A DNA stretch of 44,928 nucleotides from a virus: IMG/VR virus record IMGVR_UViG_3300029448_000088, positions 1 to 44,928 of that record; one strand, 5' to 3'. Shown one piece after another: positions 22,126 through 32,098 of the stretch (within the stretch, counting starts at the first letter, position 1; every line of letters starts with the position of its first letter). Under the pieces are notes generated by a model. That model had not been told where the DNA came from and made no database searches. It was given only the letters and a program-made list of their open reading frames with translations. A program made the translations under genes and the position numbers.

Positions 22126-25100
22126 TAAGAACCGTATGAGTCAAACACTCCCGGACTCATACGCTGCTGCTCACTACCCTGCGGTGCGGGTGGGGGGGCA
22201 ACAGTACCTCCACGTTCTTGCTCCAGAATGTTTTGGTACTGCCCTCTCACCTGTGGGTTCATACGCCCAACCATTCGATCACGAAGTTCAGTCATCTGAT
22301 TCTCTCTGTGCTTCTTTACCTGTTGCTCAGTAACAGTAAGAGGAATGCCGAACTTCTTTTCAAACTGCAATGCAATCCTATTGGCCTTCTCAAAGTTGTT
22401 TGATTCTCTAGCACTGATGAATTCAGATTTAATCTGATCATGCTGCTGCTTGTTCGTAACCAAGAACTTATGTAGTTCCTGATCGTTACGATTCAAGTAA
22501 GGACCCAAACCAACTGAAGAGAAGATCCTCTTGATTGCAGACTCCTGCTTCAGCAAAGAACCATCTGCTCTATAGATAGCAACTTGACCTTCAGCATTAA
22601 TCTGATTGAAGTCAGTGAACTCTCGTTGAAGCCCCCCCACAAATCCTTCTTGGCTTCCAATACGAGGAGCCATGTTCAATGCCCGCTGGAAAGAGATGCC
22701 GCCGGGGATGACACGAGGCAGCAAGGCACCAATAAGAGACTTGTCTTCTTGCATGAGAGCATTGCTACCGTCAAGTGCAATGTCAATCACGGGAGGGATA
22801 GGCAACTTGTAACCAAGATCCTTCCGGTCACTAAGAACAAGAGGCCCAACAATGCTGGACTCAAACAAAGTCTGGGCACCCAAGCCCTTGCTGAAGTCCA
22901 TGCCTAGTGCATTCTTGCCTACCTCATAGACAACAGCACTAGTACCAAGAGTCCTTGCCATGTCGTGGAACATTGCAGAGAACTTGCCTTGAGTTTGAAA
23001 TCCTGTTGCACCCCAAGTACGCCTGCCCTGATTAATCATTGGGGCAGTGTTCGTCCAAGAAGTAAAAGTACGCATAGGGAACGTAAGGAACTGACGCACC
23101 CATGGAAGGGCAAGCACACCACTCTGGAAAGCAGCCGGGCTGTTAACAATGTCAGAACCAAACTGGGTGTTCTGGACAAAGGACTTGATGTTGTCCTTGC
23201 CCCTAATCAAATCCTCTGACTTACCCATGAATGAGTAGTCAGTAAGACCCTTCTTGCTCACACCCTTAATGCCTCGGACCTTGCCCGCAGTCTGCATTGC
23301 GGCAAGTGCTGCTTCACCTGTAGCCACACGGTTAAAGATCTCAGTGTGCTGGAACAACTTCAAAGGAAGTTCAGTGGTGAAGTACTTGAACTTACCCATG
23401 TCCTTGTCACCTACTGTGGCAAAGGCAACTTGATCCAACAACTCATAAGAACTAGACCGAATGTTCAACAGGTCTTCGCCGTCAACATTAGACAGGCGGA
23501 AGTGCTTACGACGCAACTCGTCAATCTCATCAGCGTTACCTCGCATAGGCAACTTCACTCGATCGCCTATGTAGTTGAAATACTGCTTAAGAGATTGCCC
23601 ATATCCCTTGGCCATGTTGCCTGCACCCATCCAAGTCTGAGCAAACAGCAGTGGCTGGAACAAGTTAAGTACAGCAGACGCAGGATTAAATCCAAGGTGA
23701 GATGAGTACAACGCAGTAGTAGCACCACGACCAAAGTTACTGCCGTCAAACTCAGTCAAGTCTCGCTGAGCAAATGACTTCATCGCACCAACAAAGCGAT
23801 TGCTCTCAGCGTTCTCCTTGCTCACCTTCTTCATGAACGGGCTATCAACCAAACCCTTTGCAATCTTCTGGGTGCCAAGCATGGCGTGATACCCCAGCAG
23901 ATCATTGATCTTCATGTCACCCTTGATGCGGGGAATCAACACACCTTGGATGTAAGAACTAGTAGCCTTGTCGCCCGCAATATCAAACTCACGAGTCAGG
24001 GTTTGAAGGGTGTCATATCTAGTCTTCCCCCCCAACACTTCTCTTGCTTGCACATCCTTGCGAGCGTCCTTGGCTCGTACCAGCGGGTAGTCCTTGAGAC
24101 CCACCTTGATGTCCGGCGAGATCTCGTCAGCGTACAAAGCAACATCGTTTCGAGTCTGCTTTAGATACTTCTGAAGGGCAGGCTGGAAGTCTAGATTAGA
24201 TACCTGAACTACACCGTCTTGAGGCCCGCTCTTAAATGAACGCTCCATCAACTCTTGGTTGCGACCAATGAAGTTTTCAAGATTAGGGTTGGCCTTGCCT
24301 GCCTTGCGGTACAACTCTGAAATCTGATCCAAGTCTTCAGGATCGTAGATGCCATCCTTTACTGAACGATCTCGGATACGGCCAGAAGAATAGTTACCCT
24401 TGGCTCGGGGATCTACAAACTTGTCAGTGCGGATCTTGGTCCCGTCAGCCATGACGTTAGACCAAACATTCCGAGGCATGTAGTTCTCAAGATCATCAAG
24501 CGATCGCTGATCCTTGATCACTTGCTTGAACTCGTTCAACTTCATCTTGCCTGACCGGAGTCCCTTGACGATTTCTTCCGCCATCTCATTATTGACATGG
24601 CCAAAATACTCCGACGCAAGGAAGGGTACGTCTTCTTGCTTGGCAACAGTGACACTCTTTTTAAGGTTGCTATACAACCTAAGAATCTTGTTGTCATCAA
24701 ACTGCCCCTTGGCGTTATAGAAAAGATCGGCGTACCGATCCTTCATAACATTACGGGTCATACCCATGAGTGGAGCAAAGCCTTCTCGCTCCAACCACTG
24801 CTGCATCAAGTTGTCAGGATCAAGGTTCTGACGAACACCACTCTTCACTTCACCCGTAACCCGACTACCCCGAGCCACCCGCACGGCAACCTCGTCCCCA
24901 ATAATAGGACGAGTAGCAGCAGCAAACTGCTGGGGGGGAAGGACCCCTTCATCCAGATCCCGAAGCATGGCATGAATATCACCTGCCTGCTCCCGAGTAA
25001 CAGGGATCTTCTTCCCGCTTTCCGTCACGACGTTGTTGGAAAAACCAATACTGGATTGCTTACGCACCAGTTGCTTGTTCATCCCGTCCATGACAGCGTG

Positions 25101-25745
25101 CATGTACACCTGACTCTTCTTTAAATACTCAGGAAGAGAAATGTATTCGCCATTAATGTTGGCGTAGATTACAGGGGCACGATCAGGAGACAGTGTAGTA
25201 ATTGGCTCCTTAAGACCAAACTTCTTACCGATAGTGTTTTGAAGATTCTTAAGAGTGGGCCTGAGGGGGATCTGTTCCTTCTCGACTAGGTCGTCAATGC
25301 GACGAGTCAAGGAGTTAAGGACCGTAGGGAGTGCGCTGCCCTCTCCCATCTGGTGGGCGTTCAACAAGCCAAGGCTTTTGAGAACGTCTTGATTCCCCCC
25401 CACAAACTCTGAGTACTTACGGCCTGAGAAGATGCGGCCTGTTGCCTTGATTGACGAAGCACCCGCAGGCGACGTTACAAACGTCAACCACACAAACGGG
25501 TTAGTGGCTAGATCAATCAGCGCATCAGACAGTCCCGTGCCGCCATATTGTTTCTTAAGGCGGTCAACGTAACTGTCTCTTTCCATAGGACTGAGTTGCT
25601 CAGGACTAAAGAAAGTTTGCTTGAATGACTTGAAGGTCGCTTCGTCATCCAAGAATTGTGTGAATGCGACGTTCGGGGCATCATAGATCGCAATGCGATC
25701 AAACCCCTGATTAGGAATCAGACCTTCTTCGTCATACTCTTGCAT
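22122..25745 (-). CDS. Giant internal virion/ejection-type protein
   Basis: This is the largest protein (about 1207 residues). It has long helical sequence with a Gly/Ala-rich hydrophobic segment near residue 85 (NPFVWLTFVTSPAGASS), a central segment typical of phage inner-core proteins (SHLGFNPASAVLNLFQPLLF, around 685) and a charged, disordered end. No lysozyme or RNA polymerase motif can be seen. Large proteins of this style at the end of podovirus late operons are ejected into the host with the DNA. The ATG at 25745 overlaps the preceding stop (TGATG). It holds five TGGGGGGG motifs. Confidence 0.6.
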   Translation of the reverse strand: MQEYDEEGLIPNQGFDRIAIYDAPNVAFTQFLDDEATFKSFKQTFFSPEQLSPMERDSYVDRLKKQYGGTGLSDALIDLATNPFVWLTFVTSPAGASSIKATGRIFSGRKYSEFVGGNQDVLKSLGLLNAHQMGEGSALPTVLNSLTRRIDDLVEKEQIPLRPTLKNLQNTIGKKFGLKEPITTLSPDRAPVIYANINGEYISLPEYLKKSQVYMHAVMDGMNKQLVRKQSSIGFSNNVVTESGKKIPVTREQAGDIHAMLRDLDEGVLPPQQFAAATRPIIGDEVAVRVARGSRVTGEVKSGVRQNLDPDNLMQQWLEREGFAPLMGMTRNVMKDRYADLFYNAKGQFDDNKILRLYSNLKKSVTVAKQEDVPFLASEYFGHVNNEMAEEIVKGLRSGKMKLNEFKQVIKDQRSLDDLENYMPRNVWSNVMADGTKIRTDKFVDPRAKGNYSSGRIRDRSVKDGIYDPEDLDQISELYRKAGKANPNLENFIGRNQELMERSFKSGPQDGVVQVSNLDFQPALQKYLKQTRNDVALYADEISPDIKVGLKDYPLVRAKDARKDVQAREVLGGKTRYDTLQTLTREFDIAGDKATSSYIQGVLIPRIKGDMKINDLLGYHAMLGTQKIAKGLVDSPFMKKVSKENAESNRFVGAMKSFAQRDLTEFDGSNFGRGATTALYSSHLGFNPASAVLNLFQPLLFAQTWMGAGNMAKGYGQSLKQYFNYIGDRVKLPMRGNADEIDELRRKHFRLSNVDGEDLLNIRSSSYELLDQVAFATVGDKDMGKFKYFTTELPLKLFQHTEIFNRVATGEAALAAMQTAGKVRGIKGVSKKGLTDYSFMGKSEDLIRGKDNIKSFVQNTQFGSDIVNSPAAFQSGVLALPWVRQFLTFPMRTFTSWTNTAPMINQGRRTWGATGFQTQGKFSAMFHDMARTLGTSAVVYEVGKNALGMDFSKGLGAQTLFESSIVGPLVLSDRKDLGYKLPIPPVIDIALDGSNALMQEDKSLIGALLPRVIPGGISFQRALNMAPRIGSQEGFVGGLQREFTDFNQINAEGQVAIYRADGSLLKQESAIKRIFSSVGLGPYLNRNDQELHKFLVTNKQQHDQIKSEFISARESNNFEKANRIALQFEKKFGIPLTVTEQQVKKHRENQMTELRDRMVGRMNPQVRGQYQNILEQERGGTVAPPPAPQGSEQQRMSPGVFDSYGSY

Positions 25746-26173
25746 CAACCAATCCGGGTACGGATACGAAGAGTCACATTGATGCCTTCGGCAGTGCTAG
25801 TGCCCGTAACCTTGAGGCCAATGCGGTTTCCTGCGGGGACGATGTTAGCGGTTTCGTCAACGGTCCATGTAACAGTGCTAGCATCAGTCGTACCAGTGGT
25901 AGCAGCGTTGGTGATTGCAGTACCGCCAGTGACAGGAGCCGTACCAGCAACAAGGCTATCAAGACGGAAAGTCGCATCGTTGGAACCATCATCATCACTA
26001 AAAGTCAGGTACGCAGCATCGACAACAGTGTCAACTTCGCAATACATGATGTAGGAAGACTTGGTTTGCGTGAGATCTTCGGTGTCACTGTTAATAGTAA
26101 CAGAGACATACTGAAAAATGTCAGGGAAACTACGGTCAGAATTCGTGCTAATAAGAGCGGTCGTGCCAGCCAT
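25745..26173 (-). CDS. Beta-rich putative virion protein (142 aa)
   Basis: The protein is rich in Thr, Val, Ala and Asp, in alternating patterns typical of beta sandwiches (ADYLTF-like strands; GINVTLRIRTRIG at the end), and contains one Cys. It lies between helical internal-virion-type genes. It could be a capsid decoration or tail-associated protein; no family recognised. Confidence 0.55.
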   Translation of the reverse strand: MAGTTALISTNSDRSFPDIFQYVSVTINSDTEDLTQTKSSYIMYCEVDTVVDAAYLTFSDDDGSNDATFRLDSLVAGTAPVTGGTAITNAATTGTTDASTVTWTVDETANIVPAGNRIGLKVTGTSTAEGINVTLRIRTRIG

Positions 26174-26183
26174 GATTCAATTC

Positions 26184-26594
26184 CTAGAAAGGGGAGTTAG
26201 GGTCAGCAGGAGGACCCTGCATGTTACGAGCAAGTTCCTGCAATAGATCTTGCCGGGGGGTACCACCGAGGACAACAGCGTCTTCGGGTAGAGATCGGCC
26301 TGCTAATACAGCATCGTAAACAGCAGGGGAATTTTGCTTAAGAAGTTCAAGATTACGACTAGTTCTTTCTCGGGCTTGCTGCCCCAACATATGGGCTAGG
26401 TGTTGTCGTTTTATTGACTTTGCTAGTTCTTTAGTCTTGTCTCTTTCTCTTTGGATATAAGAACCTGAAATATCGTCTCGCACACCTTGAATAACAGGCT
26501 GTGCAAGTTGCGCCCCAAAGGCAGCAGTCAATGGATTGATAGGCTTATTAAGACCAAGCCCAATAAGTTTTCGAATACCAGCAAGCCTACTCAT
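26184..26594 (-). CDS. Small putative virion protein (136 aa)
   Basis: A basic helical protein with a Gly/Ala/Pro-containing N-terminus (GLGLNKPINPLTAAFGAQLA) and charged middle part. The start overlaps the preceding stop as ATGA. Located in the internal-virion-type block; function unknown. Confidence 0.55.
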   Translation of the reverse strand: MSRLAGIRKLIGLGLNKPINPLTAAFGAQLAQPVIQGVRDDISGSYIQRERDKTKELAKSIKRQHLAHMLGQQARERTSRNLELLKQNSPAVYDAVLAGRSLPEDAVVLGGTPRQDLLQELARNMQGPPADPNSPF

Positions 26595-28675
26595 TGGATA
26601 AGGTCCCTAAAGTATTCCATCTCTCTATTTATCTGGGGTTGAGGAACCCCTTGAGAAAGAATTTCTTTTTCTTTTGATCCTAAAACTGCTTGAAGTTCAG
26701 GGGAAAGAGCAACTCTTTTATTGCCTCTAGTATGCTTCAAAGCCGCTGCACTTCTACGCTCAAGCATCTTTCGCTTGTATTCTTCTTGTTGTTGAACAAG
26801 TCTAGTTTGGCGATAGTTCTTAAGAAACTCTGCGTTACTTTGGGCTTGACGAACTTGTCGTTTACCTCCAGAAGTAGCAGTACCATAAGCCATCAAACCA
26901 AGACTAGCAACGGTTCCAAGAGGACCAAATGCAACTCCCGCTACTCTCCCTAGACCAGTCTTTCCTGCGTAGCCTGCAAACTTCGCAAACTTACTGTACT
27001 TCGCAGCATCATCTGCCTTGCCTGCAACAGACCCCGCTGCCGAACTTCCCTTGGGAGCGGTACTTGTAGAAGTTGGAGAATCAGGTACGTCAGGGCTAGA
27101 AGAAGTTCCGGGTGTAGGCGAAGCAGGAGAAGGGCCTTGAACAGGCAAGTCAACTGCGCCTGCAACAGACCGACCAGATCCTCTTGGCTTAGTTCCCTCA
27201 ATAATTCTAGTTCTATTGCCTAGCCTATCTCGAACAAGTTGATCGGCTTCATCGGCAGAAGTTGCAAAGACGTTATATCTCTTAACCTTGCCGGGTTCGC
27301 CAGCCTGAACACCACTTTCTGCGACTGAAACAGTGTAAGACTTAACCGTCTTACCCTTATCATTATCAAAGTAAGCACCAGTAGTGTTTCGCCTTTGCTT
27401 TGCGCCGGGCGTTGTATCTCCAACGGCATCTACCAAAGAATTCCTAAGTCCCTTAAGTTGAGCCGTTCTCTTTGAATCACCACTAGCACGATTCAATTCA
27501 ATTTGAATTTCGTTATTAATCTTCTTGGCATTACGCCTAAGAAGTTTTTGTGCTTCTACTTGCTTTTCGCTACCCGAAATATCTGTCCGTGCCCAAAGTT
27601 CGTCATATTTCTTGACAAGATCTTGCTTAATTGCCTCGGCTTTTTCACTGATCTTTACCTTGGCTTTGCCGTTAAGCGGGCGCTGATCACCAATAGTCTT
27701 AGTGACACGATTAAGAATTTCATTCGTCTTATTGTTAAGACGTGTCTTGTTACTGTCAGCCTTCCCTGCAATAGCCTGCTGTCGTTCTCGACCTCTGTCT
27801 ATTGCGTCTCTAACTTCTGGGTCAGTAACTACAACTTCCTCACCCGCAGGATTACGAGGATATTGACCGTTTGCTATTAGTCTTTGGTTCTCAGGAGTAT
27901 AACTTCTTACCCCTGTTTTACTAGGACGCATGTCATCAGTGTCATCAACTGCAAATGAACCATCATCATTAATTGCAGCACTTCGACCTGTTACTTCATT
28001 AGATCTTGGGCTAAGAGGATCCCTTGATGCACGTTCTGCTTCAGCACCAGTAACAAGTCTCCTGCCTTTAACTTCTTCTGGTTCTAGCCTGCCATCGGAA
28101 AGAACATAAGAAGGACTATCACCAAAAGCATTGTGCTTTTTTCTGTATTCTTCTGGGCTAAGTTCTCTATATCCGCTATTTGAAACAGCGTCAGAAGCCT
28201 GAGTGTCAGGAAAAAAGTCAACGCCTTGTCTTACGGTGTCATTAAAAAGTGCAGGGGTTTTAGTACCTTCAACATATTGAAGACCAAAGCCATCAGGCAG
28301 GTCAATGTTTCCAGCAGACCGAAGGGCTCTTTTAACATCCGCTGTCTTTGAACTTGCAAAGTCTTTCTTTGCCTGTGCCCGATCAGACAGTTCCCTTGGA
28401 CTTAGGCCTTTAGTTTCAGCCTTATTATTAAGGTCCTCAATCTTACTAAGAAGTTTCTTACTCTTCCTACTGTAGCCAACTCTTACGCCACCACGAACCT
28501 TTGATGTTTGGCCTTTTTCCAAAGTGAGGACTTGATCGCCCTCCTTGGGAAAAAGGACATAGTCCGTAAAAGGTACGGTAAAGCCCTTTGCTGCGTAACC
28601 ACCTCCACGGGTAAAATCTCTTTCGGCAACAGCGAAGAAATCAATCTCAACATTAAAGTGGGTGCGCAATGCCAT
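26591..28675 (-). CDS. Large charged protein with Gly/Ala membrane-type C-terminal segment
   Basis: The 694-residue protein has an N-terminal beta-type region (HFNVEIDFFAVAERDF), long charged helical parts, a Ser/Pro/Thr-rich linker at about 520-550 and a Gly/Ala hydrophobic segment at about 575-605 (GRVAGVAFGPLGTVASLGLM). The tail is basic. The architecture matches that of the 771-residue protein at 103-2418. I infer an internal virion or ejection protein that can insert into membranes; no catalytic motif seen. Its ATG overlaps the preceding stop (TGATG). Confidence 0.55.
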   Translation of the reverse strand: MALRTHFNVEIDFFAVAERDFTRGGGYAAKGFTVPFTDYVLFPKEGDQVLTLEKGQTSKVRGGVRVGYSRKSKKLLSKIEDLNNKAETKGLSPRELSDRAQAKKDFASSKTADVKRALRSAGNIDLPDGFGLQYVEGTKTPALFNDTVRQGVDFFPDTQASDAVSNSGYRELSPEEYRKKHNAFGDSPSYVLSDGRLEPEEVKGRRLVTGAEAERASRDPLSPRSNEVTGRSAAINDDGSFAVDDTDDMRPSKTGVRSYTPENQRLIANGQYPRNPAGEEVVVTDPEVRDAIDRGRERQQAIAGKADSNKTRLNNKTNEILNRVTKTIGDQRPLNGKAKVKISEKAEAIKQDLVKKYDELWARTDISGSEKQVEAQKLLRRNAKKINNEIQIELNRASGDSKRTAQLKGLRNSLVDAVGDTTPGAKQRRNTTGAYFDNDKGKTVKSYTVSVAESGVQAGEPGKVKRYNVFATSADEADQLVRDRLGNRTRIIEGTKPRGSGRSVAGAVDLPVQGPSPASPTPGTSSSPDVPDSPTSTSTAPKGSSAAGSVAGKADDAAKYSKFAKFAGYAGKTGLGRVAGVAFGPLGTVASLGLMAYGTATSGGKRQVRQAQSNAEFLKNYRQTRLVQQQEEYKRKMLERRSAAALKHTRGNKRVALSPELQAVLGSKEKEILSQGVPQPQINREMEYFRDLIQ

Positions 28676-28989
28676 CAGTCAGATTCCAATCGTGTTGCAG
28701 CATCTTCATGGGTAAGTGCTGCCATGTGCATTTCCACCGAATCTTCCGTGCGAGTAATCGAAAGAACTGAACGATCCCTAAGGATAGATCGGTCTTTACG
28801 ATTCTCCCAAAGAAACCGCCGCACTGCACGGGGAGAGAACTCAGTGGGGGGGACGACTTCAACCAGCCCCCCCACCGGCACGACCCTCGCCCCGTCCATG
28901 AGGTTTGCTTCAAAATCAAAGTCAGGGTTGCTAAGAAGAATCTGATCCTTCTCAATTGCAACAGAGGAAATCTTTTTCCAATCTCTCAA
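28675..28989 (-). CDS. Small putative virion protein (104 aa), TTG start
   Basis: It starts at TTG 28989 in TTGA overlap with the preceding gene and ends in TGATG overlap with the next. The sequence is mixed and shows no motif. Two TGGGGGGG motifs in opposite orientation lie 14 bases apart in its centre (28845-28874). Confidence 0.55.
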   Translation of the reverse strand: MRDWKKISSVAIEKDQILLSNPDFDFEANLMDGARVVPVGGLVEVVPPTEFSPRAVRRFLWENRKDRSILRDRSVLSITRTEDSVEMHMAALTHEDAATRLESD

Positions 28990-30947
28990 GGACGGCCTCC
29001 ACTAGAGTTTGCCTTTGCTCTTTCTGCTCTAACAAGGGCTTCAATCTGGGCGTCAGTCATTCCACTGAGATCATTTCTTTCTCGAAGAGACTGCTCAACT
29101 TCTGCTTGATCCAAAGTACTTGGTGTACCTGCTCGCTCAAAATCAAGAGTCCGCTGATCAATTTCCATATTGATTGCAGAAGCAGGATCATCAATAGCAG
29201 CAAGCCTGTCTGCCTTTCTTCGGGCTGCTTCAGAGCCAATACGAGATCTTTCAGATTCCCCAAACGCTTCAAGATCAGTTGCTTCACCTTCGCTAGCAAC
29301 TCTTCGAATATCAAGATCATCAAAGGTATCCATCAACGCTTCAAGATCCTGCATATCAAATCCAGCCGTGCCCACATCGGTGGCATCAACAAGTTCGTTC
29401 TGCTGATTAAACACCTGATGCTCAAGTTCAACTCTTTCAAGCATCTCCATAATGTCGGCATCAGAAATTTCTGGATTGTTTTTAATCACATTTAGGACTT
29501 GATCAAAGCCGCTTTGAGTTATTTCATCCCCACTAAGAGAGTCTGCAATACCCTTAAAGTCTACTGAAGTTTGACCTTCAAAAAGTTCTTGACCTCGACG
29601 GTCCAACCCAGATGTAGACAAAAGTTCCATCATTGCAAGGGCACCCTGTTGGCCCAAAGTTTCAAAGTCATTACGTCCTCCGGCCTCGTCGATAGCCTCC
29701 CTCAATGCAACCGACTTTTTGCGACTTGAAAGAACTACCTGATCTAGAACATAACCAAGACCCACAGTGTCTACTTCAAATTGTTTACTCAAGTCCTCAA
29801 TTGTCGCAGCCCGTCTAACAGGATTTCCGTTCCTATCCATTTTGGGTCTTTGATATGTTTGGCCGTCCTTGCCTTGGACATTTTCCATTACATCAATGTA
29901 TTCCGTACCAAGAATAAAACTCTTGTATACGCCCTTTTGGGGACCCGTCATTTCTTCATAATCAGGAAGAATTGAACTCTGCGCAAGAGCATCTGAAGTC
30001 AAACGGACCAATGCAGATTGACGAAACGCTTCATCGTTTTCAACCAACTCAAGAATATTAAGTTCTGCACCTTCTCTTCCAAGAGTGCCATATTCTGTAC
30101 TGCGAGGATTAGTTTCCCCTGCCGCAACTTCTTGTCGATAAGCAGAAAGATCCGAGTCTTGGAAAATAGAATTAAAGAAACCTACAAGCCCTCTACCGAT
30201 AGAACCGGCAGCGCCATAACCTTCAGTATCAACTTCAGGACCTGATTCTCCGGCAATATTTAGATCTGCTGTACCACTTGCAATGTCACCAACAAGAGTT
30301 GTAAGACCCGAAACAAATGATTCTGCACCTGCTACATGACCTGCTTCAAGACGTTCGCGTTTAGTAGCATGATCATTTAACCCGTCTCTAACGCCACCTA
30401 CAGCAGAATTAAAAGTGTTAGTTGCTCCGGTTCGTACAGTTTCAATCTCTATATTTGCTTTAGTAATTGAAGCCGTTTTATTAGAAATCTCTTGATTTAG
30501 TTTTGCAATTTCTTCGGCTACCTGAGCAGCGTTCTCGTTAGTTACAGTTTCTCTAAGAGACTTCTTTTCTGACTCAAGTCGCTCTAGTTCTTGAAGCAAT
30601 CCGTCTCTTCGACCCTGCGCCCTATCAGCCATCAACTTGTTTCGATTGGCTATACGTTCCTGCTCTTTAATTGCTTCCTGTGCAGACTTGTCACTTCTTG
30701 CTCTAGATTGCTCTGCAATAAGAGCCATCTCTTTTGCATTGTTGTGCTTAACATCTTCAAGTTCTAGGGCCCGTCCAAAGTCTGCTTGCTTCAACCTTTC
30801 TTGCATAAAAAGATTGGGACCAGAACCTCCCCCCCCACCTGACCTTGCTTGTGCGCCCAAGTTTCCAATAGCCTGAAGGTTAGCCGTAACATCGCCGCCC
30901 ACAGAACTAGTACTGTTAATCTTTTGATTAGCGCCTACGAATGACAT
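28986..30947 (-). CDS. Coiled-coil internal virion-type protein
   Basis: This protein of about 653 residues has a Gly run near residue 40, a long coiled coil (about 50-170, with many Glu, Lys, Gln and Arg heptads such as ELERLESEKKSLRETV) and an acidic C-terminal half. No catalytic residues are recognisable. Such proteins form the inner core or ejection apparatus of podoviruses. The Gly run is encoded by the only eight-base member of the G-run motif. ATG 30947 in TGATG overlap. Confidence 0.55.
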   Translation of the reverse strand: MSFVGANQKINSTSSVGGDVTANLQAIGNLGAQARSGGGGGSGPNLFMQERLKQADFGRALELEDVKHNNAKEMALIAEQSRARSDKSAQEAIKEQERIANRNKLMADRAQGRRDGLLQELERLESEKKSLRETVTNENAAQVAEEIAKLNQEISNKTASITKANIEIETVRTGATNTFNSAVGGVRDGLNDHATKRERLEAGHVAGAESFVSGLTTLVGDIASGTADLNIAGESGPEVDTEGYGAAGSIGRGLVGFFNSIFQDSDLSAYRQEVAAGETNPRSTEYGTLGREGAELNILELVENDEAFRQSALVRLTSDALAQSSILPDYEEMTGPQKGVYKSFILGTEYIDVMENVQGKDGQTYQRPKMDRNGNPVRRAATIEDLSKQFEVDTVGLGYVLDQVVLSSRKKSVALREAIDEAGGRNDFETLGQQGALAMMELLSTSGLDRRGQELFEGQTSVDFKGIADSLSGDEITQSGFDQVLNVIKNNPEISDADIMEMLERVELEHQVFNQQNELVDATDVGTAGFDMQDLEALMDTFDDLDIRRVASEGEATDLEAFGESERSRIGSEAARRKADRLAAIDDPASAINMEIDQRTLDFERAGTPSTLDQAEVEQSLRERNDLSGMTDAQIEALVRAERAKANSSGGRP

Positions 30948-32098
30948 CAAGCAAACTCCGATCCAAGGAATTGACTCGGCATACCCGTCAAGAGTTCAGA
31001 GCCGGGAGAAGCATCAAAAGCAAGCATTGCACTGATCACTGATGCCATAGAAAGAGGAGATCCGGGATTAGCAATAATCCTATCAGCAATAGCAGTTTGA
31101 CCTTGAGCATAGAACTGGTTGGCAAGAACTTCTGCTCCTTGCTTAATCGCAGACCCCTGTGCGTAAAGATCCTTAGACATGCCTGCAAGATTAGCCATAA
31201 CCCCACCTGCTTGGTTAATGTTAGAACCTGCCTGCATTCCAACTTGGCCGTAATTTTGAGCCCGATTCATTTCCATGCTTGCTTTGGCTTGATTGAATTG
31301 AGATGCAATCTGGCTCATAGAAGCCTGAGTCTGTTGAGCCGTATCAAAATCCATTTGATTAAGTGCTGCTGAAGCAGAAGGATCGCCCATCTTTGCGGCA
31401 GCCTGAAGTTGATTTCGCTGCTGTCCTCGCTGACGAGCCATACCAAACTTCATTGCTGAAGCATCAGATGCCGTAGTCTTTTCAAAGTTATCAATTCCTT
31501 GCTTCATCAAACGGTCAGATTCAGCAAGGACACCCTTGTTGAAATCCGTTTGATCCGCAAGGAACTGTTGACCTTGTTGATTAAACTGATCACCCCGAGC
31601 AGTAAGTTCACTAAAAGCATCCTGCCCGCTTTGGCGAATGTTTGCTGCTCCTCCTGTAAATGCCTGATCCATACGACCAAGAGCATTGTTAACTCGTTGT
31701 CCCTGAGCCTGACCCGCCGCAACCATGTTGTGGTAATCAGCCATCAAGGCTGCCCCAAGTTGCATTCGGCCCTTGTTCTTATTGAACTCGTTGTTTAGAT
31801 GACCCGCAGAATAAATATTCATGGGTGAATTACGAGGATTACTCATAAACCCATGACTTGTTGGGGGACCTTGCGCACCCGGAATTCCGTAGTTGCCGCC
31901 TCCCATATCGAACAAAGTCCCTGCTTCAAGACCCTTTTCAATAGAACCAAATCCTTGGCCTACTGGGGCATTTGCAAACATCCCGTAGTAATCATTGAAA
32001 TTACCCCCAAATGATGGGGGGGCAGAACCGTGGCTTCCGCCAAAACTACCGAGTTGCAATTGCTGCATGTTTCCAGAACTATCGTAAAAGCCTGACAT
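30947..32098 (-). CDS. Gln/Ala/Gly-rich putative internal virion protein
   Basis: The first 90 residues are rich in Gly, Ser, Asn and Tyr. The remainder (about 100-340) is a Gln/Ala-rich helical region with Met-containing repeats (AASMSQIASQFNQAKASMEM-like heptads). About 383 residues in all. A similar mixed composition is seen in T7 gp14-type internal core proteins, but I cannot confirm homology. ATG in TGATG overlap with the nozzle candidate gene. Confidence 0.55.
   Translation of the reverse strand: MSGFYDSSGNMQQLQLGSFGGSHGSAPPSFGGNFNDYYGMFANAPVGQGFGSIEKGLEAGTLFDMGGGNYGIPGAQGPPTSHGFMSNPRNSPMNIYSAGHLNNEFNKNKGRMQLGAALMADYHNMVAAGQAQGQRVNNALGRMDQAFTGGAANIRQSGQDAFSELTARGDQFNQQGQQFLADQTDFNKGVLAESDRLMKQGIDNFEKTTASDASAMKFGMARQRGQQRNQLQAAAKMGDPSASAALNQMDFDTAQQTQASMSQIASQFNQAKASMEMNRAQNYGQVGMQAGSNINQAGGVMANLAGMSKDLYAQGSAIKQGAEVLANQFYAQGQTAIADRIIANPGSPLSMASVISAMLAFDASPGSELLTGMPSQFLGSEFA

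Noticed and set aside
22122-25745. Virion RNA polymerase of the N4 type
   Set aside because: The length is right for a large virion protein, but I could not find RNA polymerase motifs such as the T7-type catalytic aspartate motifs; the sequence looks helical and structural.
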